DNA from: an uncultured Fusibacter sp.
GTDB taxonomy: Bacteria; Bacillota; Clostridia; Peptostreptococcales; Acidaminobacteraceae
Length of the DNA stretch: 29,759 bases
Reading direction: 5' to 3'
Assembly (NCBI GenBank): GCA_937958285.1
Contig: CALFXQ010000379.1
Span: 1-29,759, forward strand
Shown: in pieces, positions 8,069 to 14,805 of the stretch
Layout of the letters: every line of letters begins with the position of its first letter
How positions within the stretch are numbered: the first letter of the stretch is position 1
Notes under the pieces: generated by a model
Told to the model about the DNA's origin: nothing
Seen by the model: only the letters and a program-made list of their open reading frames with translations
The model's database searches: none
Translations under genes and position numbers: made by a program

Positions 8069-9103
8069 TTATTCTTCGACTTTTCGATTTCTCAAGCTAT
8101 TCCTGATAGGGATTGCAATTAAAATCACCGCGATAACAATCACAACACTCATTTGAAGATAGTTTTTCTTAAGTAGTAGCACACCGCCAATACCCAAGAG
8201 GGTGTTGATTAAGTACAACAATAAAACTGTACGTTTTTGTCCAAATCCCATACCCAATATTCGATGGTGCAAATGGCCTTTGTCGGCTTCGAAAGGGTGC
8301 TGACCCGTTGCGGTTCGACGCACGATTGAAAAGAATGTATCGAAAATTGGAATACCTAGCGCTAAAACAGGTGCAAAGAAAGCAATGGCGGTCGCAGACT
8401 TTATCGTTCCCTCAATAGAAATTGCGGACAAAATAAACCCTAAGAACAGCGAACCCGTATCACCCATAAAAATTCTAGCCGGATTAAAATTATAGGGCAA
8501 GAATCCAAGACATGCACCAGCGATAATCAGCGTGACGATTGCGGTTTCTGTTCTTCCGTTTACAAAGGCAACATACGCCAAGGTGAAGGCAGAAATAGTG
8601 GATATCCCACCTGCAAGGCCGTCTAGGCCGTCGATAAGATTCAAGGTGTTTGTTATTCCTACAATCCAAATAATTGTAATGACAGTTCCCAAGAATTCAT
8701 CGACCATAAAACTTTGCTGTAGATTGAACAAACTCGAAACCCAGGTAATGCGAATATCCGCAAAGACCAAAATAAAGGCCGCTAAAATCTGAACCATCAA
8801 CTTGTATTTTGCCTTTATTGGGGCAATGTCGTCGACAAAGCCCAAAAATACGATAATCAACGATCCCACCATAATGGCGAAAAGCTTAGTAGTAGGTAAA
8901 TCGATAAATAAAAACAGCGCGATCATTACTGCCACAAAAATTGCCAATCCACCAAGTCGTGGAATCGGGTTTTTGTGGACACGGCGATCGTCTTTTGGCA
9001 CATCTATTGCACCCACGTGATGGGCAACTTTAATAATAATTGGCGTTGCAATCAAGCTGATAAAAAAGGCTGTCAGCATTGGTAAAAACAGTTTTATAAC
9101 CAC
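8069..9103 (-). CDS. wecA: Undecaprenyl-phosphate GlcNAc-1-phosphate transferase
   Basis: MraY/WecA/TagO-family integral membrane enzyme that loads a sugar-1-phosphate onto undecaprenyl phosphate. It has about ten or eleven membrane helices. Conserved loops visible are GAIDVPKDDRRVHKNPIPRLGG (about 31-52), GFVDD (about 88-92), NLIDGLDGLAGG (about 154-165), FNPARIFMGDTGSLFLG (about 206-222) and the HLHHRI motif near residue 278. The start is GTG at 9103 (344 residues), set by GGAGG at 9109-9113. It is paired with wecB, as in wall teichoic acid or secondary wall polymer pathways. Either name wecA or tagO would fit. Confidence 0.93.
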   Translation of the reverse strand: MVIKLFLPMLTAFFISLIATPIIIKVAHHVGAIDVPKDDRRVHKNPIPRLGGLAIFVAVMIALFLFIDLPTTKLFAIMVGSLIIVFLGFVDDIAPIKAKYKLMVQILAAFILVFADIRITWVSSLFNLQQSFMVDEFLGTVITIIWIVGITNTLNLIDGLDGLAGGISTISAFTLAYVAFVNGRTETAIVTLIIAGACLGFLPYNFNPARIFMGDTGSLFLGFILSAISIEGTIKSATAIAFFAPVLALGIPIFDTFFSIVRRTATGQHPFEADKGHLHHRILGMGFGQKRTVLLLYLINTLLGIGGVLLLKKNYLQMSVVIVIAVILIAIPIRNSLRNRKVEE

Positions 9104-9143
9104 ATTGGCCTCCAAAAATTCTCTTCAGGAATGACTTCTCTTA

Positions 9144-9174
9144 GACTATGTGATACGCACAAAGTCACCTAGTC
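9144..9174 (-). other. Leader hairpin upstream of wecA
   Basis: Ten-base arms at 9165-9174 and 9144-9153 pair with a single mismatch around an 11-nt loop. The hairpin lies in the roughly 77-nt leader between the predicted wecA promoter and the ribosome binding site. No U-run follows, so it is not a terminator. Confidence 0.45.
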
Positions 9175-9186
9175 ACTCTCGTGGTT

Positions 9187-9215
9187 ATTCTATCCTTAAA
9201 GCAATAGAATTGCAA
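9187..9215 (-). promoter_or_regulatory. Predicted SigA-type promoter for wecA-wecB
   Basis: On the minus strand, TTGCAA (9210-9215) and TAGAAT (9187-9192) are separated by exactly 17 nt, resembling -35 and -10 elements. It lies in the 139-nt gap between upp and wecA, and no clear terminator follows upp. Prediction from sequence only. Confidence 0.55.
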
Positions 9216-9242
9216 TTACAAAAGAATGACAATCTAAGTGGC

Positions 9243-9872
9243 CTATTTAGTTCCAAAAAGACGATCCCCAGCATCACCAAGGCCAGGAATGATATACGCG
9301 TGATCGTTTAGGCGCTCATCGATTGCCGCTACGAAAATATCTACATCGGGATGTGCTTCAGATAATGCCTTAACACCTTCAGGACAACCAATTAGACACA
9401 CGAACTTAATGCTTTGAGCGCCACGCGCTTTCAAAAATTGAATGGCTGCGATTGCCGAGCCCCCAGTTGCAAGCATAGGGTCCACTACAAACAAGTCTCG
9501 ATCTGAGATATCTGTTGGCAACTTACAGTAGTACTCTACTGGCTCTAAGGTTTCGGGATCTCGATATAACCCAATATGCCCTACCTTTGCGGCAGGCAAA
9601 AGATTTAAAAATCCGTCGACCATACCAAGACCCGCTCGAAGAATAGGAATAATTGCCAACTTTCGACCCGCCAACATCTGGGCTTTTGTCATCATAATTG
9701 GCGTCTCAATTTCCACCTCTTCGGTTGGTAAATCTCTCGTTACTTCATAGGCCATAAGCATCGCCACTTCTTTAACTAGCTCCCTAAACTCCTTTGAACC
9801 TGTGTTTTTATCGCGGATAATACTGAGTTTATGTTGAATTAATGGATGATTCATTTCAAATACTTGACTCAT
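9243..9872 (-). CDS. upp: Uracil phosphoribosyltransferase
   Basis: Pyrimidine salvage enzyme that makes UMP from uracil and PRPP in the cytosol. The 209-residue length is standard. The PRPP-binding motif is VDPMLATGGSA (about 131-141), and the uracil-binding C-terminal loop YIIPGLGDAGDRLFGTK is intact. The start overlaps the rpiB stop by 4 nt (ATGA), with GGGAGATC upstream. In many Clostridia a dCMP deaminase gene follows upp; none is present here. Confidence 0.97.
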   Translation of the reverse strand: MSQVFEMNHPLIQHKLSIIRDKNTGSKEFRELVKEVAMLMAYEVTRDLPTEEVEIETPIMMTKAQMLAGRKLAIIPILRAGLGMVDGFLNLLPAAKVGHIGLYRDPETLEPVEYYCKLPTDISDRDLFVVDPMLATGGSAIAAIQFLKARGAQSIKFVCLIGCPEGVKALSEAHPDVDIFVAAIDERLNDHAYIIPGLGDAGDRLFGTK

Positions 9873-10318
9873 AGTGATCTCCCTGCCTCGATGGCCATAA
9901 TTTTATCTATGCGATTTTGATGTCTACCACCTTCGAAAGATGCATCTAAATAGGCATCGACAATACGAAGGGCCAATCCTGCGCCTGTTACTCGACCACC
10001 TAATGCAATCACATTCGCGTCGTTGTGCATGCGCGTCATTTCTGCACTAAATACATCCGTCAAGACAGCGCAACGTATCCCTTTCATCTTATTTGCAGCC
10101 ATGGCAATGCCTTGTCCCGTTCCGCAAATCAAGATACCACGATCACATCGACTCTGCTGAATTGCCTCACCAACAAGCTTGGCATAATCTGGGTAATCTA
10201 CTGACTCTGTGCCATCACAACCAAAATCCATTACCTCGATGTTTCGCTTTTCCAAATGAGCGATAATCTCTTGCTTTAATTGATAACCGCCGTGATCACA
10301 TCCAATTGCAATTTTCAT
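9869..10318 (-). CDS. rpiB: Ribose 5-phosphate isomerase B
   Basis: RpiB/LacA-family isomerase of the pentose phosphate pathway. Key residues are visible: D8 and H9 in GCDHGG, the active-site C65 in ICGTGQG, and H98 in MHNDAN. The 149-residue length is typical. The ATG at 10318 has TGAGGAGGTTGG just upstream, and the gene is translationally coupled to upp by a 4-nt overlap. A related allose-6-phosphate or galactose-6-phosphate activity is less likely in this conserved neighbourhood. Confidence 0.95.
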   Translation of the reverse strand: MKIAIGCDHGGYQLKQEIIAHLEKRNIEVMDFGCDGTESVDYPDYAKLVGEAIQQSRCDRGILICGTGQGIAMAANKMKGIRCAVLTDVFSAEMTRMHNDANVIALGGRVTGAGLALRIVDAYLDASFEGGRHQNRIDKIMAIEAGRSL

Positions 10319-10339
10319 ACCAACCTCCTCAAGGTTTTA

Positions 10340-10675
10340 TTACTTCACTCTTCCATATGGGTATCGCTTAAGAAATATCTTTTCATTTCTACTCCAAAGC
10401 ACCTGCCCATAAACAATTCCCGCTAATACAAATCCCACGCCTGTAATCAAGAGCAACTGAAGCGTGACCGGTGCACCCATTTTAAATAGTGCATTTAACA
10501 ATAGCATAATTCCCCAATAAATCACAAAGGTAAAGAAACCCCAGCTAATCACGCCAAACTTCAAAATAAACTGAAATTTACCACGCTCTCTATTAAACTG
10601 CCAATTGTCATATACCATTGCTGCATACTCGGCATCACGTTCAGCCTTTGTGAGTTTTTTCTTCTTTTCAGCCAT
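10340..10675 (-). CDS. Unknown small two-helix membrane protein
   Basis: I do not recognise a family. The 111-residue protein has a lysine-rich, probably cytoplasmic N-terminus (MAEKKKKLTKAERDAEY), then an aromatic amphipathic stretch and two hydrophobic segments at about 36-63 and 70-92, with a basic C-terminus (RYPYGRVK). Its first 8 nt overlap the end of sua5, and rpiB starts 21 nt after it, so it belongs to the same operon. In many Firmicutes this slot holds a low-molecular-weight protein tyrosine phosphatase; this protein lacks the CX5R phosphatase motif. Confidence 0.8.
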   Translation of the reverse strand: MAEKKKKLTKAERDAEYAAMVYDNWQFNRERGKFQFILKFGVISWGFFTFVIYWGIMLLLNALFKMGAPVTLQLLLITGVGFVLAGIVYGQVLWSRNEKIFLKRYPYGRVK

Positions 10676-11732
10676 TGTTCTCCTCCAAAAATTTGTGCCC
10701 TGCTGCCTTTAATAGCCGGTTCATCACCGCGAGTCCTACACCATGTTGGGGTATTGCACGGACTAACACAATGGTGTAGCCTTCTAGATCAGCAACGCGA
10801 AGTTCATCAAAAAGCGTTTTTCCCAAAAGATTTGCATCGCTCTGAAAGATGTAGCGAACACGCTCCCCAAGGGATTCAAGGGCTTCTATTTTCGATGCCA
10901 ATACCGCTGGAGACATGTGCTCTGGAACTACAATCACCTTGGCCTCTGGGGCATAGTGTCGGTATTTCATCCCGGGAGCCTTGGGCACCATTTGAGCGTT
11001 GGCTTCAACTAAGAGGGTGGGATCCATATCTATTGGCCCTACCACTGCTTCTATCGATTCTAGTGTAACACCACCAGGCCTTAATAGCACAGGAATATTG
11101 TCGGTAAGATCTAAAACTGTAGATTCGAGGCCCCAATCCACATCGCCCCCCAATATAATTGCGTCGACACGACCGTTCATTTCATCGAGTACATGCCGTG
11201 CCTTTGTGGGACTTGGCTTGCCCGAGAGGTTCGCAGAGGGCGCTGCCACAGGGACACCTGCAAGTTCTATAAGCATACGGGCAATGGGATGCTCGGGGAT
11301 TCGTATCGCAACCGTATCTAAGCCACCGGTTACGCTCAGTGGAATACGTTCTGATTTTTCGAAGACCAAGGTTAAAGGCCCCGGCCAAAAGCGACGCATT
11401 AAGGCATGCGCCTTGCTGGGTAGCTCTTTAATTAGCGGACCAAGTGCGCTTTCGTCGGCAATGTGCACAATGAGCGGATTGTCGCTTGGCCTACCCTTTG
11501 CGCGATAAATCTTAGCTGTTGCCGTTGACATTAATGCGTGTGCACCCAAGCCGTAAACCGTTTCGGTGGGAAAAATTACCGTCCCTCCCGCGCGCAGTAT
11601 TTCTGCCGCAGGCCGAAGCAATTCTAAGATTACCTTGTTGTCTCTCGTTTCTACAGGCTGTTCAAGCCAAGGTTGTACATCGATAATTAGGGTTTTCTTT
11701 ACTTGGCCCTCGTGATCTTGCGTCTGTGCCAT
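10668..11732 (-). CDS. sua5: Threonylcarbamoyl-AMP synthase (Sua5, long form)
   Basis: Makes threonylcarbamoyl-AMP from threonine, bicarbonate and ATP, the first step of the t6A37 tRNA modification. The YrdC-like domain holds GGTVIFPTETVYGLG (about 49-63), the KxR motif in YRAKGRPSDNPL, and PSANLSGKPSPT. The linker KAPGMKYRHYAP leads into the C-terminal Sua5 domain, so this is the long form (354 residues). I start it at the ATG at 11732 with GGGAGC upstream. The frame extends to a GTG at 11783, but that stretch is the prfA terminator hairpin, not plausible coding sequence. Confidence 0.93.
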   Translation of the reverse strand: MAQTQDHEGQVKKTLIIDVQPWLEQPVETRDNKVILELLRPAAEILRAGGTVIFPTETVYGLGAHALMSTATAKIYRAKGRPSDNPLIVHIADESALGPLIKELPSKAHALMRRFWPGPLTLVFEKSERIPLSVTGGLDTVAIRIPEHPIARMLIELAGVPVAAPSANLSGKPSPTKARHVLDEMNGRVDAIILGGDVDWGLESTVLDLTDNIPVLLRPGGVTLESIEAVVGPIDMDPTLLVEANAQMVPKAPGMKYRHYAPEAKVIVVPEHMSPAVLASKIEALESLGERVRYIFQSDANLLGKTLFDELRVADLEGYTIVLVRAIPQHGVGLAVMNRLLKAAGHKFLEENNG

Positions 11733-11756
11733 GGTCTTGCTCCCATCTGCTTTCGC

Positions 11757-11786
11757 AAAAAAGTGCTCCCATGGTGGAAGCACTTT
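11757..11786 (-). terminator. Intrinsic terminator after prfA
   Basis: Arms 11776-11786 and 11760-11770 form an 11-bp stem with one G-U pair and a 5-nt loop, followed on the minus strand by a U-run at 11757-11762. It ends only 24 nt before the chosen sua5 ATG. Either read-through supplies sua5 or a promoter overlaps the hairpin. Confidence 0.85.
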
Positions 11787-11809
11787 AGAATTGTAAATAA
11801 GCCATGCAA

Positions 11810-12883
11810 TTAGTCGTTATCACTCGCTGCCATCAGCTCAGCTTGGCGCATCGTAACCAATGCATCGATCATTTCATCGATATCGCCATCCATAAACTGA
11901 CCGAGTTTATAGAGTGTTAAAGGGATCCGATGATCCGTGATACGACCTTGCGGGAAGTTATAAGTGCGGATTTTGCCGCTGCGATCGCCAGTGCCCACCT
12001 GCTCCTTGCGCTCTGATGCAATCTCCGCTTGTTGTTTTGCCAATTCAATATCGAATAGCTTGGCCTTTAAAACCTGTAGCGCCTTTTCTTTGTTTGAGAG
12101 CTGTGATTTTCCATCCTGACAAGATACCACAATGCCAGAAGGCAAATGGGTTATACGAACAGCAGAGTCGGTGGTATTGACGGACTGTCCACCGTTTCCA
12201 GATGATCTAAAAACGTCGATGCGCAGGTCTTGTTGACGCACTTCTACCTCTACATCGTCTACTTCTGGAAGTACGGCAACCGTCGCGGTGGATGTGTGTA
12301 TCCGACCCTGAGACTCTGTGGCGGGTACACGTTGAACACGGTGAATCCCCGATTCAAATTTTAGGCGTGAATAAGCACCGCGACCATTAATCATAAAGAT
12401 CGCTTCTTTTATGCCACCAGCACCGGTTTCACTCGTAGACATAAGCTCCACTTTCCAGCGCCGCCCCTCTGCATAGCGCATATACAAACGCTGCAATTCT
12501 TGGGCAAAAAGACCTGCCTCATCACCACCAGCACCTGCGCGAATCTCCACAATAACATTCTTATCGTCGTTGGGATCTTTTGGCAAGAGCAATAAACGCA
12601 AGCGCTCTTTGATTTCAATTTCTTTAACTTCGGATTCTTTGATTTCCATCTTGGCAAGTTCGCGCATTTCTTCGTCGTTCTCGTTTTCCAAGATATCTTT
12701 AGCTTCGGCCAATTGGCTAGTCACCAACTTGTACTCGCGAAATGCAGCCACAATTGGCCCCATTTCTGCATGGTCTTTCATCAAGCGCTGCCATTCGCTT
12801 TGTACGGCAATCACTTCGGGATCCGAAATCTTAAATTCTAAATCTTTGTACTTCTCTTCTAATAGTTGCAACTTATCTAACAT
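11810..12883 (-). CDS. prfA: Peptide chain release factor 1
   Basis: Recognises UAA and UAG and triggers peptide release. The tripeptide anticodon is PAT in RVPATESQGR (about 182-191), which identifies RF1 rather than RF2. The catalytic GGQ is in SGNGGQSVNTTDSAVR near residue 228-230. The ATG at 12883 gives MLDKLQLLEEKY, the normal RF1 N-terminus, and 357 residues. It starts 1 nt after the prmC stop, so it is coupled to the methyltransferase that modifies its GGQ glutamine. Confidence 0.97.
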   Translation of the reverse strand: MLDKLQLLEEKYKDLEFKISDPEVIAVQSEWQRLMKDHAEMGPIVAAFREYKLVTSQLAEAKDILENENDEEMRELAKMEIKESEVKEIEIKERLRLLLLPKDPNDDKNVIVEIRAGAGGDEAGLFAQELQRLYMRYAEGRRWKVELMSTSETGAGGIKEAIFMINGRGAYSRLKFESGIHRVQRVPATESQGRIHTSTATVAVLPEVDDVEVEVRQQDLRIDVFRSSGNGGQSVNTTDSAVRITHLPSGIVVSCQDGKSQLSNKEKALQVLKAKLFDIELAKQQAEIASERKEQVGTGDRSGKIRTYNFPQGRITDHRIPLTLYKLGQFMDGDIDEMIDALVTMRQAELMAASDND

Positions 12884-12884
12884 A

Positions 12885-13736
12885 TTAACCCGTCTTTCTG
12901 CCATAGACAACTCGCGGATGCCCCGCTAGGTCTCTCGACATCACAATATCTATAAAGCCGTTCTCTGCCAATAATGCCATTACCGATTCTGCCTGATCAT
13001 AGCCAATTTCAAAGAACAATGCGCCGTTACTATTTAAATGGCGCGAGGCGCCATGTGCTAACTTTCGGTAAAAATCTAGTCCATCTACCCCGCCATAAAG
13101 CGCCAGATGGGGTTCGTAATTTCCCACGTCTACCATGAGTTTTGTCATATCTTCTTTAGAAATGTAGGGTGGGTTCGACACGATGACATCAAAGCGCTCT
13201 TCTTGATGTAAACCAGAAAAACAATCGCTTTTTCTTACATCTATACGGTCGTATACATGATTACTATAAGCGTTTTCCCGCGTGATTTCAATGGCCTTTT
13301 CTGAAATTTCAAGTCCTACACCCCGCGCCGCCGCATTTAAAGCCAGTAATGATACAATCACGGCACCACTCCCTGTGCCCACCTCGCAAACACATGTAAA
13401 GCCCGGCATGCTATCTAGCACCGAAGTCACTAGAAGTTCAGTGTCTGGTCGTGGGATAAGAACACCTGGGCCAACCTTAAAATCCATGCCCATAAACGAT
13501 TTTTTTTCAATTAGATAGGCGATGGGTTCTCCTAAAGTGCGTCTTTTAATCCACAACTGATAGTTGGCCAGGTCTTGCTCAGATAAAGAGTAATCATCCT
13601 TAATCATCAGTTCGTGCCGTTCCCAACTTAAGAGATGACAAAGTAATAATTGAGCATCGAGAATTGGTGTGCTGAATTCGCTTTCAACACTAGCCAACTG
13701 CTGGTAAGCCCAAGAAAGCGCGGATTTAACCAACAT
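12885..13736 (-). CDS. prmC: Release factor glutamine N5-methyltransferase
   Basis: Methylates the GGQ glutamine of RF1 and RF2 using S-adenosylmethionine. The 283-residue protein has the helical N-terminal domain ending near PRPDTELLV, the SAM-binding loop EVGTGSGAVIVSLL (about 118-131) and the catalytic NPPY motif (VSNPPYISK, near 184-192). I start it at the ATG at 13736, overlapping the end of tdk by 11 nt; the upstream extension to 13862 would run through tdk in another frame and is not family-like. No strong Shine-Dalgarno is visible, consistent with coupling to tdk. Confidence 0.95.
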   Translation of the reverse strand: MLVKSALSWAYQQLASVESEFSTPILDAQLLLCHLLSWERHELMIKDDYSLSEQDLANYQLWIKRRTLGEPIAYLIEKKSFMGMDFKVGPGVLIPRPDTELLVTSVLDSMPGFTCVCEVGTGSGAVIVSLLALNAAARGVGLEISEKAIEITRENAYSNHVYDRIDVRKSDCFSGLHQEERFDVIVSNPPYISKEDMTKLMVDVGNYEPHLALYGGVDGLDFYRKLAHGASRHLNSNGALFFEIGYDQAESVMALLAENGFIDIVMSRDLAGHPRVVYGRKTG

Positions 13737-14322
13737 ACTGGGCTTCTTGTCGATATTTAAAGTAACAACTCGCGCAAAGGGACTCGTAATTGACATGTCC
13801 CATGCCATCGATGGCCACTTGATCGCCGTCAAAGACAAATTTACCATCAATGGTACGACCATTGAGCACCGCTTTTTTTCCGCATCGGCAGATGGTCTTT
13901 AACTCCTCTAGGGTATGCGCGAGTAGCAATAAGCGCTGACTCCCCTCGAAGCCATCTGTGCGAAAATCTGTACGCAAACCATAGCAGATAACGGGTATTC
14001 CCATTGTCACTGCAATTTCGAAGAAGGCATCTATGTGCGCTGCGCTAAAAAACTGCACTTCATCTACTAAAATACAGTGCAAAGCACCTTTTTTTACTTC
14101 TGTTTGCACGATTGCCTCTATGCTGTCTTCGCGACCGACTATGTAATCGACAGTACGCGCCATGCCGAGTCTCGACACAATGGTTTGCTCGCCTTTTGTA
14201 TCGGTGTGCGGTTTTAAAAGGATAATGCGCATACCGCGCTCTTCGTAATTAAAAGCCACTTGCAGCAGCGCTGTGGATTTTCCAGAATTCATTGCACCAT
14301 AGCGAAAATATAATTTTGCCAT
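13726..14322 (-). CDS. tdk: Thymidine kinase (type II)
   Basis: Pyrimidine salvage kinase phosphorylating thymidine with ATP. The 198-residue protein has the P-loop GAMNSGKST (about 9-17), the Walker B-like LVDEVQFF (near 84-91) and a zinc site made of two cysteine pairs: CRCGKKA and CASCYFK near the C-terminus. The start is the ATG at 14322 because GGAGG lies 5 nt upstream; a longer frame begins on that ribosome binding site. It starts just after the rpmE terminator. Confidence 0.96.
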   Translation of the reverse strand: MAKLYFRYGAMNSGKSTALLQVAFNYEERGMRIILLKPHTDTKGEQTIVSRLGMARTVDYIVGREDSIEAIVQTEVKKGALHCILVDEVQFFSAAHIDAFFEIAVTMGIPVICYGLRTDFRTDGFEGSQRLLLLAHTLEELKTICRCGKKAVLNGRTIDGKFVFDGDQVAIDGMGHVNYESLCASCYFKYRQEAQYVG

Positions 14323-14345
14323 TTTTTCCTCCATGCACCAATAAA

Positions 14346-14376
14346 TAAAAAGGATTAGAGTTATTAGCTCTAATCC
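14346..14376 (-). terminator. Intrinsic terminator after rpmE
   Basis: Arms GGATTAGAG (complement of 14368-14376) and CTCTAATCC (14352-14360) form a perfect 9-bp stem with a 7-nt loop, followed on the minus strand by five U (14347-14351). It ends about 24 nt before the tdk ATG, so tdk either depends on read-through or has an overlapping promoter. Confidence 0.88.
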
Positions 14377-14384
14377 AGTCGCGA

Positions 14385-14585
14385 CTACTTAATGTTGTAT
14401 TTTGCTTTGAACTTCTCAGCTCTGCCGCCGCGATCGACTTGCTTAACAGTACCAGTAAAGAAAGGATGGCATTCCGAGCAAATCTCAATTCGGATTTCTT
14501 TCTTTGTGGACTTAGTTTCGAAGTTGTTGCCACATGCACAGTGGACGTCGACTGTTTTGTAGTTAGGATGAATATCCTTTTTCAT
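14385..14585 (-). CDS. rpmE: 50S ribosomal protein L31 (zinc-binding type)
   Basis: Large-subunit ribosomal protein, 66 residues. It begins MKKDIHPNYKTV and carries four cysteines, C16, C18, C36 and C39 (CACGN and CSECHP), marking the zinc-containing C+ form rather than the zinc-free paralogue. The ATG at 14585 has AGAGGTGAG upstream; the in-frame extension to 14609 has no site. It has its own predicted promoter, a structured leader and a downstream terminator, so it can be made as a single-gene transcript. Confidence 0.97.
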   Translation of the reverse strand: MKKDIHPNYKTVDVHCACGNNFETKSTKKEIRIEICSECHPFFTGTVKQVDRGGRAEKFKAKYNIK

Positions 14586-14622
14586 AAGGCTCACCTCTTT
14601 CCTTCCCAAGATTTTTATAAGT

Positions 14623-14656
14623 CACCTTACTAAGTCATGCCCAATAAGGTGCATGA
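14623..14656 (-). promoter_or_regulatory. Interleaved inverted repeats in the rpmE leader
   Basis: Two perfect pairings interlock in the 5' leader: TCATGC/GCATGA (14651-14656 with 14635-14640) and CACCTTA/TAAGGTG (14645-14651 with 14623-14629). They share one base and cross, so they are either alternative hairpins or a pseudoknot. The position suits autoregulation by L31, but that is inference. Confidence 0.5.
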
Positions 14657-14680
14657 TATTTCTAGTATGAAAACCATTAA

Positions 14681-14709
14681 ATTATAGCATGACTCCTTCA
14701 GATAAGCAA
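14681..14709 (-). promoter_or_regulatory. Predicted extended -10 promoter for rpmE
   Basis: TGCTATAAT on the minus strand (14681-14689) is a perfect -10 box with the TGn extension. TTGCTT (14704-14709) lies 17 nt upstream as a partial -35. The transcript would have a leader of about 90 nt. The other side of this 220-nt intergenic region serves the divergent plus-strand gene, for which I see no convincing promoter. Confidence 0.7.
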
Positions 14710-14805
14710 GCAAGGATTTAAGATTTTTTTATCGATTTTTTTGCAAAGGTCATATAGAATGTAAGTACAAATGTAAATTTGTTTTCTAGGTGAAAGAGGA
14801 AAAAC

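Noticed and set aside
11733..11783. N-terminal extension of sua5 to a GTG at 11783
   Set aside because: The stretch encodes the prfA terminator hairpin and U-run and does not resemble Sua5 sequence.
13737..13862. N-terminal extension of prmC by 42 residues
   Set aside because: It lies entirely inside tdk in another frame, and PrmC proteins normally start near the chosen ATG.
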